Notes: generated by a model from the letters alone, not told the origin. Positions 1 to 11,578 are shown, counted from the first letter of the stretch. The stretch is 64,000 nucleotides of DNA from Musa acuminata AAA Group (GCF_036884655.1 NC_088340.1:8682501-8746500); one strand, 5' to 3'. Made by a program: numbers and translations.

Positions 1-160
1 CCGGTACGTGGACCGCTCGGTACCGCTACAGTGCTACAGTATTACACTGTAGCAGTGCTGCAGTGCTACAGTGCTCGGTACGCCCTGGTGTACCGCTCGG
101 TATACCGGTATCGTACTATACTGAGCCAACCTCGAAACATCGGTATGGTACGGTATTGCA
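1..160 (-). repeat. Left arm of an inverted repeat rich in GGTACCGAGCGGT
   Basis: This block is dense in CGGTACCG and CAGTGCTACAGTG words. Its reverse complement matches 1377-1560 word by word (a GCAATA-TCGTACC start, the GTACCGAGCGGTACACC core, then GTACCGAG-ACTGTAG and a CACTGCTACAG tract). It is therefore one arm of an inverted pair about 1.2 kb apart, and it may continue left of the window. No coding potential. The family is not one I can name. Confidence 0.7.
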
Positions 161-747
161 TACTTTGATTTTAAGTAGCCTTTAATTGCTTAGTGACTTT
201 GGCTATAATCTGACCTTACCAATGAGGTTATACATTGTTTATGATTATAGAAGCTAATTTCTTCTATGCTTCTAGGCTTTGACATAGGAATAAATGCGTT
301 ATCAACATCATGGGGGTTAAAGACGGTTCTGAATTTTATCATAGGATATAGTATGATCATAGTCGTTGATTTGTACCCTACAGTTATGACTATTTAAGTT
401 TAGATGTGAAGCGCTAATTATATTTATCTATAATTAGTAAATGGTATCCTTTTGCGCCTAAATTTCGATGCTTATCGAGTTGTGTTTACTTGTACCTCTA
501 TTGTCAAAAATGTTCATACCAAGTCTATAGTCTCCCTTAAAGAAAGAAAATGTGTTGTTTTAATGTTTCAATGTTTCTAACTTTTGGGACTATGTAATAA
601 ATGTTTGTTTGGATGTTATGTAATAAATACATAGTCTCCCTTATGTATTTGGAAGCAAGGATTACAATTTTGAATAATACCGTCTGTACCGGGTGGTACG
701 TACCGGTGCATCAGCAAACCGGTACACGGACCACCCACTACCGAGCG

Positions 748-750
<3 letters not shown>

Positions 751-819
<69 letters not shown>

Positions 820-860
820 GACGTCGCGTCGCCTCGGCGATGTTGCCAAATTTTTTTTTA

Positions 861-926
<66 letters not shown>

Positions 927-983
927 TGACGTCGTCCCGCTTGGGGAGAAGAGAGAGGCAACATCGCTTCGACGATGTCATTG

Positions 984-1016
<33 letters not shown>
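751..1016. repeat. Three (TA)n microsatellites separated by a small inverted repeat
   Basis: Uninterrupted TA tracts run at 751-818, 863-924 and 987-1016. Between them lie GC-rich stretches: 828-847 reads towards GGCGATGTTGCC, and 954-976 reads GGCAACATCGCTTCGACGATG, its near reverse complement. The central TA tract is thus flanked by complementary arms. Long open frames translating to Ile-Tyr repeats here are an artefact of the TA repeat. Confidence 0.9.
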
Positions 1017-1020
<4 letters not shown>

Positions 1021-1376
1021 CCAAACGATGATATACCGCTAGTATACAGTATCGTACCATACCGAGCGAATGTCGAAACTCCGGTACGGTATGATATTTC
1101 AATCTTTGTTTGGAAGTATGATTTGTTATAGATGTTATTTATGAATATTTTGTAGGATGACTGATTGAGTTATGTTTGGGTGCATGGATTTAGGTTTTGG
1201 GTTTTGTATGGGTTTAGGCCTTACAATTATTGCAGAGAAACTTATGAGAATTATGGTGCTATGGATTTAGGCTTTGCAATTCTCGTAGAGAAACTTATGA
1301 GAATTATGGTGTTACATCGCTCACGGCTTTCCGCTGGTTGGGGGCATTACAATTTATAATATTAGAGCCAAGGTTC

Positions 1377-1720
1377 GCAATATCGTACCGTACCGGTATT
1401 TCGACCTGAGCTCGGTATCGGTATGGTACGGTGTACCGAGCGGTACACCCAGGCGCACCGAGTACTGTAGAACTGCTACAGTGCACTGCCACAGTGTACT
1501 GGTGCACTATACTGTTACTATAACAGTGCACTGCAACAGTAAACTGTACTATTATAGTGACACAGTGCATTGCAACAGTGCACTGATACAGTGCACTGCA
1601 ACAGTGTACTATAATGCTACACTGCTACAGTCGGACTGGTACCGAGCGGTCCGCATACCGTTGGCCTGTCGAACCGGTACGTATCGCCTGTACCGGGCAG
1701 TACGATTCGGTATGACAGAC
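1377..1720 (+). repeat. Right arm of the inverted repeat with an internal CAGTGCACTG array
   Basis: This arm begins with GCAATATCGTACCGTACCGG, carries GGTACGGTGTACCGAGCGGT, and encloses about 180 bp (1460-1635) of imperfect units built on the palindrome CAGTGCACTG with variable spacers. It ends in another GGTACCGAGCGGTCCGCA motif and a CGGTACGTATCG stretch. It is longer than the left arm because of the internal array. Related shorter pieces lie at 676-750 and 1030-1110, so the family is present several times within 1.7 kb. Confidence 0.7.
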
Positions 1721-1730
1721 CTTGATTAGA

Positions 1731-2891
1731 GCCTATATCATGTTAAGTTAAGAAGGTTGTTAAAAAGAGACAATTTGGGAGTCTACTTTCTAATATGATG
1801 TCTTTGAAGTTGAATAATTACTTGACATAAGGATCAACGTACAAGTGATAGTCATACATATTTGTGATTATTGCATAGTTATTAATGCTAATGATGTTTT
1901 GACTATCTAGTTGAATTTAAGATGAAATATTTTGATATTGTCTTTCTAATTGATTGGTAGAAAGAAATATAAAGGTTATTTAATCGTGTTGACATTCAAT
2001 CAAGGTAATATGAAGTTGATAAATATTATAATGATATATTAATACTGGTACTTCCTAGAAGAATTGATTGAATTATTATTAGATAAAGGTTGAATTTCTT
2101 ATTGATTTAATACCTTGTATTGGATTGACAATGAAAAGCTCCCAATGAAATGACATTAGTTAAATTGAAAGAATTATTGAAAAACTACTATTTATTCATG
2201 ATAACATGCAGCTCATGCCACACAAAGGAGCTTAAAAGCTCCTGATAGAATGACATTAGTTAAATTAAGTTGATTACGAGAACAAGTGCAACTTCTGTTC
2301 TTTCTTGTACAACTTCCTAAATAATTAAGCATGAAGAAATGAACTATGAAACTAATTCCATCTAGTTTACACGGGAACCCTCAAACTATAACCACAAGGA
2401 ATATTACTAAAGACACAACATAACACTATCTTATTTTAAAAAAAAGAACATTTTCAATTTCGATTGGAATGCAGACCACCTTTTTTGTTAACACTAGTCT
2501 CACCACTCAATAATTTCATTCATGTTGCATCAACCAAAATGAAATTCATTCAATATCTTATTGAAGAGCGAGTGACATAGAACAAAAGGATATCAAAGCA
2601 TTTATAAATCCAGATATAGTACCAATATCTCATACAATAACATTGAGAATAAATGATTGTACACTACTGACATCGTTTTAGAAAAAGATTAGAAACAATT
2701 AAAAAAAATTATTTAATTTTCTTTTCTTCTAATCGAGAATAAACAAACACAAAGCCAGAAATTGAGACAAAAAAACTAGCATCATGCTGAAGAACAGTAA
2801 TTTTTTTAAGTAAGCAAAACATACAATCAAAAACTTCATTTACTAAGATTAAACATCAAAACAATCATAAAATCACATAGGAGACTTGGTT
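1731..2891. other. AT-rich spacer, no gene seen
   Basis: No open frame of note, no recognised domain and no clear repeat. The sequence between the inverted repeat and the solo LTR is AT-rich with short homopolymers. Confidence 0.6.
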
Positions 2892-3429
2892 GATTTTGTT
2901 GAATCTCGGATTTTGATGATGAAGTCAATTGTCATTTGTTGTCTAACCTATATGTTGAGATAAGTGTGCAGGATTAACTACGATGAAAGTAAGACATGCA
3001 GCAGGAGTTGCGCCGGAGTCATGACAATGATCACGTTGGGAGTTCGAGAGCTCGACGGAAGTTCGGACAGTCGTCGGAGGTTCTGCGGGAACAAATCCGA
3101 GAAGTCCATAAGCTTGCTAAAGAAGCTCGTCGGAACTCGCCAAGTGTATCGTCGCAAGTCCAGGAGTTTGCCGGAAGTCCGCAGGAGCATCACCGAGGGT
3201 TCATCGGATGATCGACGGAAGTTCGCCAGAAGCTCGCCGGAAGAACCGATTGACGCACCGGAGCAAGCTGCAGTAAATGTCTAAGGAATAATCGTAGTTA
3301 GCAAATTGATTAAGTTGGAAATGGGAGGTGATCCCATTAACTTAATCTTGGGGCAATTGGGCCCCTGAAAAACCCAAATCGGGCCGAATGGATCAACCCA
3401 TTCGGACCCTGATTTCTGCCAGGCGATTG

Positions 3430-3715
3430 AACCGCCCAAGGCAGGAGGTTGCACCGCCTGGGCTCAGTCTCCGAGCGAGACTGGGAGGTGCAACCGCCCC
3501 AGCCAGGCGGTGGCACCGCCTGGGGCTCAGTCTCCGAGCGAGACTGGGCGGTGCAACCTCCCCTAACAGGAGATGGCACCGCCTGAGCTCAGTCTTCGAG
3601 CTCTGGCAAGAGGTGCAACCGCCCCTGACAGGAGGTGGCACCGCCTAGAGGCTCAGTCTTCGAGCTCTGCCAGGCGGTGCAACCGCTCCAGTCAGGAGGT
3701 GCAACCGCCTGATCC
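3430..3715 (+). repeat. Four-unit tandem array (about 63 bp) inside the LTR
   Basis: Units share CTCAGTCTCCGAGCGAGACTGGG or its variant CTCAGTCTTCGAGCTCTG, starting at 3463, 3526, 3588 and 3652. Each is separated by GGAGGTGGCACCGCC and GGTGCAACCGCC words that are near inverted complements. The array is GC-rich, in contrast to its surroundings, and lies 50-350 bp upstream of the LTR TATA box, in the U3 position. The short open frames over it on both strands are by-products. Confidence 0.85.
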
Positions 3716-3769
3716 CGGAATTCCGGGAATTGACAGTTTTGAGCTCCAAATTTGAACTGGGTTGGGGCT

Positions 3770-3777
3770 TATAAATA
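3770..3777 (+). promoter_or_regulatory. TATA box of the solo LTR
   Basis: TATAAATA occurs in the context GGCTTATAAATACCCCACCC, downstream of the tandem array and about 800 bp before the LTR 3' end. It is the expected pol II core promoter of the element and would set the U3/R boundary roughly 25-35 bp downstream, near 3800. Confidence 0.7.
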
Positions 3778-4190
3778 CCCCACCCATTCAGCACTGAAAG
3801 GTAGCAATTAAACATCGAAATCTTGATCCTTTTCTGTGATTCTTAGAGCTCAAAATTGTTGTAAAGCCTAAAGTTCTTCTCCCTCTGTTCTTCCAAGTTC
3901 AAAGTTGTAAAGAGAGGAGAGAAAATTTCTGTAAGGGTTGTCTCCTAAGCCCGTCAAAAGGAGTGAAACTGTAAAAGGGTGGTTGGCCTTCGCCTATTGA
4001 AGGAAGGCCTCTAGTTGACGTCGGTGACCTCGTCGGTGGAGGAAGTCAAAAGTGGAGTAGGTCAAGATTGACCGAACCACTCTAAATCTTGGTTTGCATT
4101 TACTTTGAGCATATTATCTTTACTGCAAACCTCCTCTGAAGCTTACTGCCTTCTGCGCTTTTACGAACGGGTTTCAATCCTTTTACTTTC

Positions 4191-4450
4191 CGAATCAGTG
4201 TTTAGACGTAAATCTGCTTTTTCGTACGATCATCATATTTCAGATTGCGTTTACGTTTTGAGCTTTACCATAACTGCAAACTGCCTTCATACTCTTGCTT
4301 AAATTGCATCTTGCCTAATCAAGTGATTTACGAATCAGCATTTAAACGTAAATCAACATCTTCGTACGAACGTCGGATTTCAGTTTGCGCCTATATTCTG
4401 GTTTTCATTATAGCTGCAACCTGCTTGCATAGATTAACTTTAATATAATC
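4191..4450 (+). repeat. Two-copy 140-bp duplication in the LTR 3' half
   Basis: CGAATCAGTGTTTAGACGTAA at 4191 recurs as CGAATCAGCATTTAAACGTAA at 4331. Both are followed by TCGTACGA, ATTTCAG-TTGCG and an ATA(A/G)CTGCAA-CTGC end. The two copies are clearly diverged, so the duplication predates this insertion or belongs to the family as such. Confidence 0.75.
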
Positions 4451-4583
4451 TTGCTTAGAATCGGATTTTACACAGAAATTTTTTTTATCATTCGAACGCA
4501 GTTTCGTTTTAATCGCAGAAAGTTTTCCGCTGCACTAATTCACCCCCCCCCCCTCTCTTAGTGCTCTCGATCCTAACAGATTT

Positions 4584-6768
4584 CTCACTTGCAAATTTTT
4601 TTTCCATTTTTAATCAGTAATTATCATGACCATGTAAGAAGAAGAACAACTCAATGATGAGCCGCCTAGAGGACATTCATGCACTAATTCATTTATAAAA
4701 TAGGGAAGAAAGGACAAAGAAAAATAAATGAAAAAAATGAAGATGCCAACACCATTTTCCATGGTGACCATGGCCAAGAAAAATCATATGCTTTAGAAAC
4801 CTGAAATGGTGCAGCCACCGGAAGATCTGCAACCCATCGTGCTCAAATAACCTCAATACAATTGACCCACGATCCTCTCAGCCCCATCATGGAATATGTT
4901 CATATCACTAATTACTTCAAAATGTAAGTCATAACACGTTATTCCTCACACAGATTCTGAAATTAGTATTAGATAACAAATAATAATACATGAATTAAGT
5001 TAACTACATTCCAATTCAGAAACGTTGTGAAATAAAACAAATTCAAAGAAAGGTAATCACGACAAAATAAACCAATGCAAAATAACAGGAAATGAATTTA
5101 GAATTTTCGTATCCACTCGTAAATTGGAAAAGCTAGAATGACAATGGTATCTACACCGGCCTCTGCGATTTCCATTCCAAACTAGAGTACGACACCAACC
5201 CAGCAAGGCCATGCTTAATCATCCTCACCATCCAATACCACCACATTTTATCCTTATATTAGAGCATTAAAAAAAAAGCATACCTATCATCGATCTGATA
5301 CGAAAATCCACACATTCGCGTCGACAATCAAACAGATACGAACCGAAATCATATCTTTAATTCTAATCAAAATGTACAGCATAGAATATTCATCGAGACC
5401 GAAAGAAAAAAAAAGGAGAAGAAAAGAAGGTTGCTTTAAATACATCAATCATAATGTAATACTAAATTTAAAGAAAATAGCAAAATATCTCATAAATTAA
5501 AAGAGTGAGTCAGAGACAAAAAAACCCGAAAGCGAATTAGATACTGTCCCAAGGCTACTTCTCGCCCATGCTTGGCTTTGATGGCGCAGTTCACACGCAT
5601 GGGGCACATCTTGGACCTCGGAAGCCCTAGCCGTAAAGCGTGGGCAAGCTCTGCGAGGAAAACGATCGGAGGGGCCAGTCGATGGGAGTTTAATGACCGT
5701 CCCTTCCTTGCCGAGATGGCCGGTTTGGACCTGGATCTCACGGATTTGGATCTCACGGACAAGATTCAAAATTGAAGATCCAAGCGTTGGATTTGATCTA
5801 CCCGATTCATTTATGTCGTCAGCATGCAACCTGACTTTGCGATCCAAAAATTAAACTAAATGGTAAATCTCAATTTGATAAGGGACTACCAGGTAAGCTA
5901 TCAGTAGCCCAATTCAAAAGACGCCTGTGAGGGTAAGGAAGATCCAACGGACTTACGGACTTATGAGCAAAGGACTTAGGACTCAACGATGGGCGTCAAT
6001 CTGATAAGGGACCATCAGGCCAGCATCGGTGTAGAGGTGTAAAAAGACAAAGGAGATCCCGTGAACTTATGAGTCCTCTATTCCCATACTTCTTAATCAA
6101 CGTGGGACTAAACGTTCTTATCATAATTTATTACATAATTTGATGTCCGGAAATAAAAGAAGAAAGCACTCTTCTTTTTTTATTTATTAATTTCTCTGGA
6201 ATCTTCCTTTATTTCGGGCCAAAAGGAAGGGAACATTTCTTTTTGTTGCTTATTGTATGCCACCGTATGCTGACAAGAGAAAGAAAGACGAACCAAGTAT
6301 ACTGCCCGACGCCGGAAGCCACATGAGCTCTTTCCCCCTCTCGCTAACGCGAAGTCGTACAAGCATCTTTCTTTACGCTTTGCTCTTCCAACTCGCTTTC
6401 TGAGAGGTCTCTTCGATCCGTATACTCCTTCACCTTGCTTTCCTTTTCATTTTACAGAAGTCGTAAAAGATGGCCAAAATCCCTACTTTTCATAGAATTA
6501 TTTCCTCGTTTGACAAGTAAAGCCAGAGAACAAAGAGAGGAGGACGTCAAACCTAAACCATGCGTTCCCCCACACAATGTATTTCACCTTGCCATCAATT
6601 CATCTATGCATCTTCAAATAAGACTCGAATGCATCTCTCTCTCTCTCTCTCTCTTTTCTTCGCTCTGGAAGTCAATTCATTGCCGAGAGATGGCGGTCGC
6701 CAACAACAAAGTTAATCCTCGTGCAATGCCTGATCTCCACTCGCACGCAATGCCAGGGGTTGATCCAC
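4584..6768. other. Spacer between the solo LTR and the TGA gene; no gene supported
   Basis: Low-complexity AT-rich sequence to about 5480. Minor open frames near 5490-5850 on both strands match no family I recognise. A loose two-copy repeat (period 126 bp) starts with TGATAAGGGAC at 5876 and 6002. The 3' untranslated region of the minus-strand TGA gene should lie in about 6450-6768 and includes a (CT)n run near 6632-6652. Confidence 0.5.
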
Positions 6769-9700
6769 TCACTCGTGTCGTGGTCGAGCGAGCCAAAGGG
6801 AGCTCAGCGCACGGAGCCGGTGAAAGTATTCGGCAATGGCTAGCAAAGATCGTGCCATCTGCCTGGTCGTCAAGATCTGGTAAAGCCGGTGAAGTGTCTG
6901 CTGCCGCAGGTTATCTGCCTGAAACCATTCATGCTGTCATCATTACCCACAATATCTTACTTCCAGTATTGGGTGAATTCGCAATGCTAAATACAAATAA
7001 AATTTGACTTGCAGTGCACAACAAAGAGATGCTATGGAACATCGACTAACATGATTTTTCTGAAGCAAGTGACGTTTATGCCAATCTTAAAATGTTGCGG
7101 CTGCATTTGGTCATGAGAGACTTGATGAGCAACCTTATATTTTCTGCAAGTATTCTGATCAGCAAACCAACTCCTCCTTTTCTAAATGCATATTCTAGAA
7201 ATGCATGTAGACCCATCATTCATATATTGCTACTATAGAATTTGCTTTCATCCTACCATGCTTGTCAAATGATATCAGTGTTCTTTGTCAAACTCCAAAC
7301 CACTTATTCAACCTACATTTTTGAACATTGTTTTCAGTGGTTCAAGAATCTTGATATAGATTATGGTCTAGAAATCAACGACAACGAAGCATAAAAGTTC
7401 TATCAAGTTACCACCTAACCCATGACAACAGATACCCCAACAATGACTCGGCATAATAGCGAGTAGGAGTCAACCCAATCCACACAGAACCCACCCCTTC
7501 GACGGCATCTTCCCCACACTTGAGTCAGGATGCCAGGCCTCGACTGGTTAGAAGTGAATCTATGAACGTTGTCCTTTACACCAAGAAAATAAAAAAGGAA
7601 TAGTTATATAGAGCTGAAGCTTACTTGTCGAATGAAGCCCTCTAAGGTGGTGAGCTTGTTCATGGCCATGGCCATCTGACCCATGTAATCGGCCACGTTG
7701 GAGGGGTAGCTCAGCGCGTCGGAGGTGATGGTGTCCGAGAGAGATTGGTTGAGGGCTTCCAGTCCTTGGCTAAGTGCTTCCTCCGTCTCCTGCGTCGACT
7801 GCTGCAGTCCGCAAACCCCCAAGATCTGCTCCTCCGTCAATGGCTCCATGTGGCTCAAAAGCATCTAACAATCATAATCATCGAGCACCATCAAGGAGAG
7901 AACTCTCATGTAGCATATGCAGCGAAAAGTAAAAGGCGTATGAGATGACGCTGCAAGTGAGTCTCGAGCCTTAATTTCTAGGTCAAGTTACTGAAGGGTC
8001 GAAGGACAATGCATAAGAGACGGAAAGAATTAACTGGCAGGTCATGCTTGCACGGCTCAATGGCTGGTTGCGTAGAATGGTCTGGTTCTTCATCCCTTTC
8101 CAGAGCAAAACCAGCACACCTTTATGGCATACAAGAAGACAATACCACTTCCCTTCCCGTTGCAGGTAATGGAAAATCTTTCTTCCATCATGGTTGCCAT
8201 CAAATGCCCATGCCTCCTACTGTACTTCCACATCACCCCATGACAGTCATGTCAAAATAGTATCTACTGGAGAATTGAGCTAAACCGAGTTAGTAGTTAC
8301 TTAACCTTTCCATTAAGCAACGACTCCATCTTCCTTTTAACATTTAAGAACTACATATATAGATGAATAAAACTCTTCGCCCAATGGCTGCAATGATATT
8401 CCAAGTGTAGTGGTTCATCTTTGAACAAATGGCGACAGAAAAAGACTGTCGGCTGGAACAGATGATTATTCAAATGAGAATCTTACCATTTGGTGATGTC
8501 ATTCTCAAGTAAACTAACTAAAGGTCCTCTTGTCTTGCTAAACAGCCGACACTGTCTATTTAAAACCCTGTTATACTTAAATGTGTTCTCTGTTAGGTTT
8601 GTCATGGCAACTGTTAAGAGTACTGACAGGGTCCAGGGTTTGATGGATATGATTGACCAGTCTCGGATGTAATTGCTAGTTCTACGTTGGGTTTTAATCC
8701 CCAGTGTTCTCGACACGCATGCATGCAAGAGATCATGTTAAAGGTTTGGGTTTGGGGTAGGTTGCGAAGGACCTTGATGAGCTCGGAGGGGCGGAAGCCG
8801 CCCATCCACATGAAGCAGCGCTCGGCGGGGGTCATCCATACGCCGGAGATGAGGTGGAAGACGTCCGACCTGATGACGATGTTCTTGAGATTCACCATCT
8901 GATCGTGGTGCGCGAGGCAACTGTCGACAAACATCCGTAGATGGTTCTCCGGCTGGTGCTCCTGCACCGCTGCACGGAGCTCGCACATAAGCCTATGGTG
9001 CTCCTCCAGCCACCTCATGTATTCCATATCGAACATGGCTGCATCTGAGGTCGCACCATCCGCATCAGAAGTAACCCCGCATACCATTAACGACATTGCA
9101 ACGAAGATACAATATTTGGTACAGGATGTTACCTGCGCTGAGCCCGCCGACGACGGCGGGGAGGCCTTGATCCTCGAGGAGAGCTCCACCACCAAATGAT
9201 AGACCCTTCAATAAGCACGTCTGTTTTGTTTAGAGATTGAAGGAGGAGTTGGAAAGGGCGTTCGCTGGCGCAAACATGTGTACGAGAGAAGAGCGTAAGA
9301 GAATTGGTACTTGTGATCTTGCCCTTTGAAGCTCTTGCTCAAGGTGAGTGAGCTTGATCCTACTGGTCTCTAGCTGTTGAATGTAGGCCTGCAGAACGAA
9401 AGGAGGAATTGTTGGCCACAAGCGACAGGTTTTGGGATGACAGATTCTCATTCTGCGTTAATTGTCTGACCTTCTTCCTGAGCCTGCTTTTCCTGGCTGC
9501 CTCCCTATTCTGTGCAAGCCTTCTCAATGTCTGCCCACAAATAAAATAAACACAATAATGTTAGACAGATCTTATACTTCCAAAGAAACAGTTAAGAACC
9601 AAGTATAGAAAGATCTACACTAGCTCACCTTAGGATCTGATGTCTTGGACCCAGATGTGCCCTTTCCGTTCCCTTCCTTCTGAAGCCAGAAAGATAGCAT

Positions 9701-11424
9701 AATGTACACAACAAGAACATGCAAAGAAGAAAGCTCTGAGAGAGATGGATGGTAGCTTGTCAACCTTAACCGATGCTGCTTTGGAATCCTTTCCTCGCTC
9801 AGGCAGAAGCGGGAGATCATTTTTAGTGTCGCCCAACTCCATGGCCTGGTCCGATGACTTCTTAGAGCCACTGCTTGCTGGAGAGTCCAAACTCATTCCA
9901 CCCTATGAATAATGGATATCATATGAACTCCTAACCATACAACAACCACCAAAGACTAAAGTAGATGTATCGAAAGACCACGGAAGCGCAAGCGAAGTCG
10001 AATTCTAACCCGGCGTACCTTTGTCGAAGGCTCTACATGCATGGGCTGAGAAGGGAAAATGTTCAAAGTCTCTGCACATATGAAGTCATGTAAGCATTAG
10101 ATCCCCTCGAGTTGCACCTCAAAGCAACATCGAACCAGAAGACTATAAATGGGCAACGGTTCCTCTTTAAGAATAAAAGGGACCAACTTTTGACTCCACA
10201 GACAAAATCATGACAGAAAAATGAAACTTTTCCAGAGAGAAACAGACTCATAGGAGATTGTGTGTCTGACAGAGAGCGAAAGCAAAAGAAGCATGAGACA
10301 GATGGAGTCGGAAAAAAAATCAAAGAGATTACAGAAATCGATCTCTACACCTCGGAAAAGAAAGAGATCACAGAAATCGATTTCTACACAAGAACTTCCA
10401 GTGTAATCATTAGCTGTTCGTTACATGTCACAGTCTACAATAAATATCGAGATTATTCAGATAAACTAAGTTTGAGAAAGATTAGATGCCAGATTTGGAG
10501 TCTTATCAGCCAAAATCTGGCCAATTACACGGTACGGCAAGATCTGTTGGGCATGATGTTCTCATGACCCAAAAAGGCTCCTGGGAAAGGAATCTCAAAT
10601 AGCCATCTGATTCCCGTTCTTCATCCTGCTAGTTCCTTTGGTGTGATAACCTTTTTTTGGGTGTCAGGTAAGCATGTGATATATAGGCGAAGAAGCCGAT
10701 ATCAGAGGGTATTAAAAGAAGCGACGATGGAATGGAAGGACTCACGTCTTTGTTCTTGAGCCGGCGATGATGAGTGATCCTGCCCATCTAAATACATGAA
10801 CAGTGCTTGATCCAGCTCTCCCAAGTCGTAAGCTCCGGCCTCGTTGCTTCTCCTGCATCATATCAGCACAAGATTTCCAATAACAACGAACAATCGCCCC
10901 AACTCATGCTACTACTCCTGAAATGAATTTAAGCTAACTTGTCGCCAAGAAAAGAACCCACTTCCATCAATTGAATTTTAGGTTATATTTTCGCATGTCT
11001 ATGCACCAAAACCTTCAAATTTCTTTACCAAAATGAAGAGTTTTATGATCACTAGACTCCTAGAAGCAAATCTACACCACGTTGGAACAAAACCGTCCTA
11101 GAAAACCCGGGAACAAACTTGGTAATCTTTCATTCTGTAGACATGCGATAGGAACCTAGAGCAAGAACATAGCTATCAAGAACATATAACCAAACCATTT
11201 CCTATCGATGTATCGCATACGAGAAAAAGACAACTTTCCTCCCCTCAAAGCACATGAAAAAAAGAAGAGAATAATTTTCGAGACATGGCTAGTGGCCAGG
11301 TCCAGCGAGATGAGTAGTACATGAAGCTTCCATGCATGACGGAGGAGGAGGACGAAGAAGGATGAATCATGGCGAAGGAGATCTGCTGCGGCTGCCCCTG
11401 GCTGGAACTCCCCTTGTTCGCCAT
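6769..11424 (-). CDS. TGA-class bZIP transcription factor, complete, 11 exons
   Basis: DNA-binding factor of the TGACG (as-1) type, acting in the nucleus; the TGA family works with NPR1-type or glutaredoxin partners, and the TGA9/10 clade acts in anther development. Exons on the minus strand: 11424-11321, 10852-10746, 10071-10019, 9902-9765 (or 9771), 9679-9629, 9530-9471, 9388-9311, 9205-9133, 9044-8773, 7864-7625, 6918-6769. All phases close to give 441 aa. The N-terminal AYDLGELDQALFMYLDGQD and TLNIFPSQPMHVEPS segments are typical of TGA9/TGA10. Basic region TLRRLAQNREAARKSRLRKK is at 152-171 with N159-x7-R167, then the AYIQQLE zipper. The DOG1 domain starts near 225 and contains MWMGGFRPSELIK. 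The C-terminus is SSLWLARPRHE. Exon 4 has two possible donors 6 nt apart. The start is the first in-frame ATG; the preceding in-frame TTG is not used. Confidence 0.93.
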
Positions 11425-11576
11425 CAAATTCCTCGCCAGAACCTCCTTTTCTGGCTCTGCTTGCTTCTCTCTCTATTTCCCTCCCGCTTGGGCCAAAACA
11501 GCTCATTAATGGCGAAACCGATTTCGTTCTTTACTCATTGGCGATCTCTCTGTGCTCCAGATGGTATAACAAAGCC

Positions 11577-11578
<2 letters not shown>

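Larger units (their letters stand above)
2897..4578 (+). mobile_element. Solo LTR of a Ty1/copia-type retrotransposon (SIRE/Maximus-like)
   Basis: The element begins TGTTGAATCTCGG and ends CGATCCTAACA (TG...CA termini). It is flanked by a perfect 5-bp duplication, GATTT at 2892-2896 and again at 4579-4583. There is no primer-binding site, gag-pol or second LTR: the right terminus runs straight into the target duplication, so this is a solo LTR of 1682 bp left by LTR-LTR recombination. It contains a tandem array (about 3420-3715), a TATA box (3770-3777), a duplicated downstream module (4191-4450) and a terminal poly-C/CTCTCTTAG tract. Length and end sequences resemble the SIRE/Maximus copia lineage; that assignment is inference. 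Confidence 0.9.

Noticed and set aside
601..984. Open frames with long Ile-Tyr repeats on both strands
   Set aside because: They are translations of the TA microsatellites.
1304..1729. Open frames over the CAGTGCACTG array
   Set aside because: Repeat-derived, no domain, and both strands are open, as expected for a palindromic array.
3337..3755. Open frames with RLGGATSP-type repeats
   Set aside because: Translations of the GC-rich tandem array in the LTR U3, open on several frames.
6435..7007. 190-aa plus-strand open frame
   Set aside because: It is antisense to the last TGA exon: the minus strand at 6918-6769 encodes ADNLRQQTLHRL...SSLWLARPRHE, a far better explanation.
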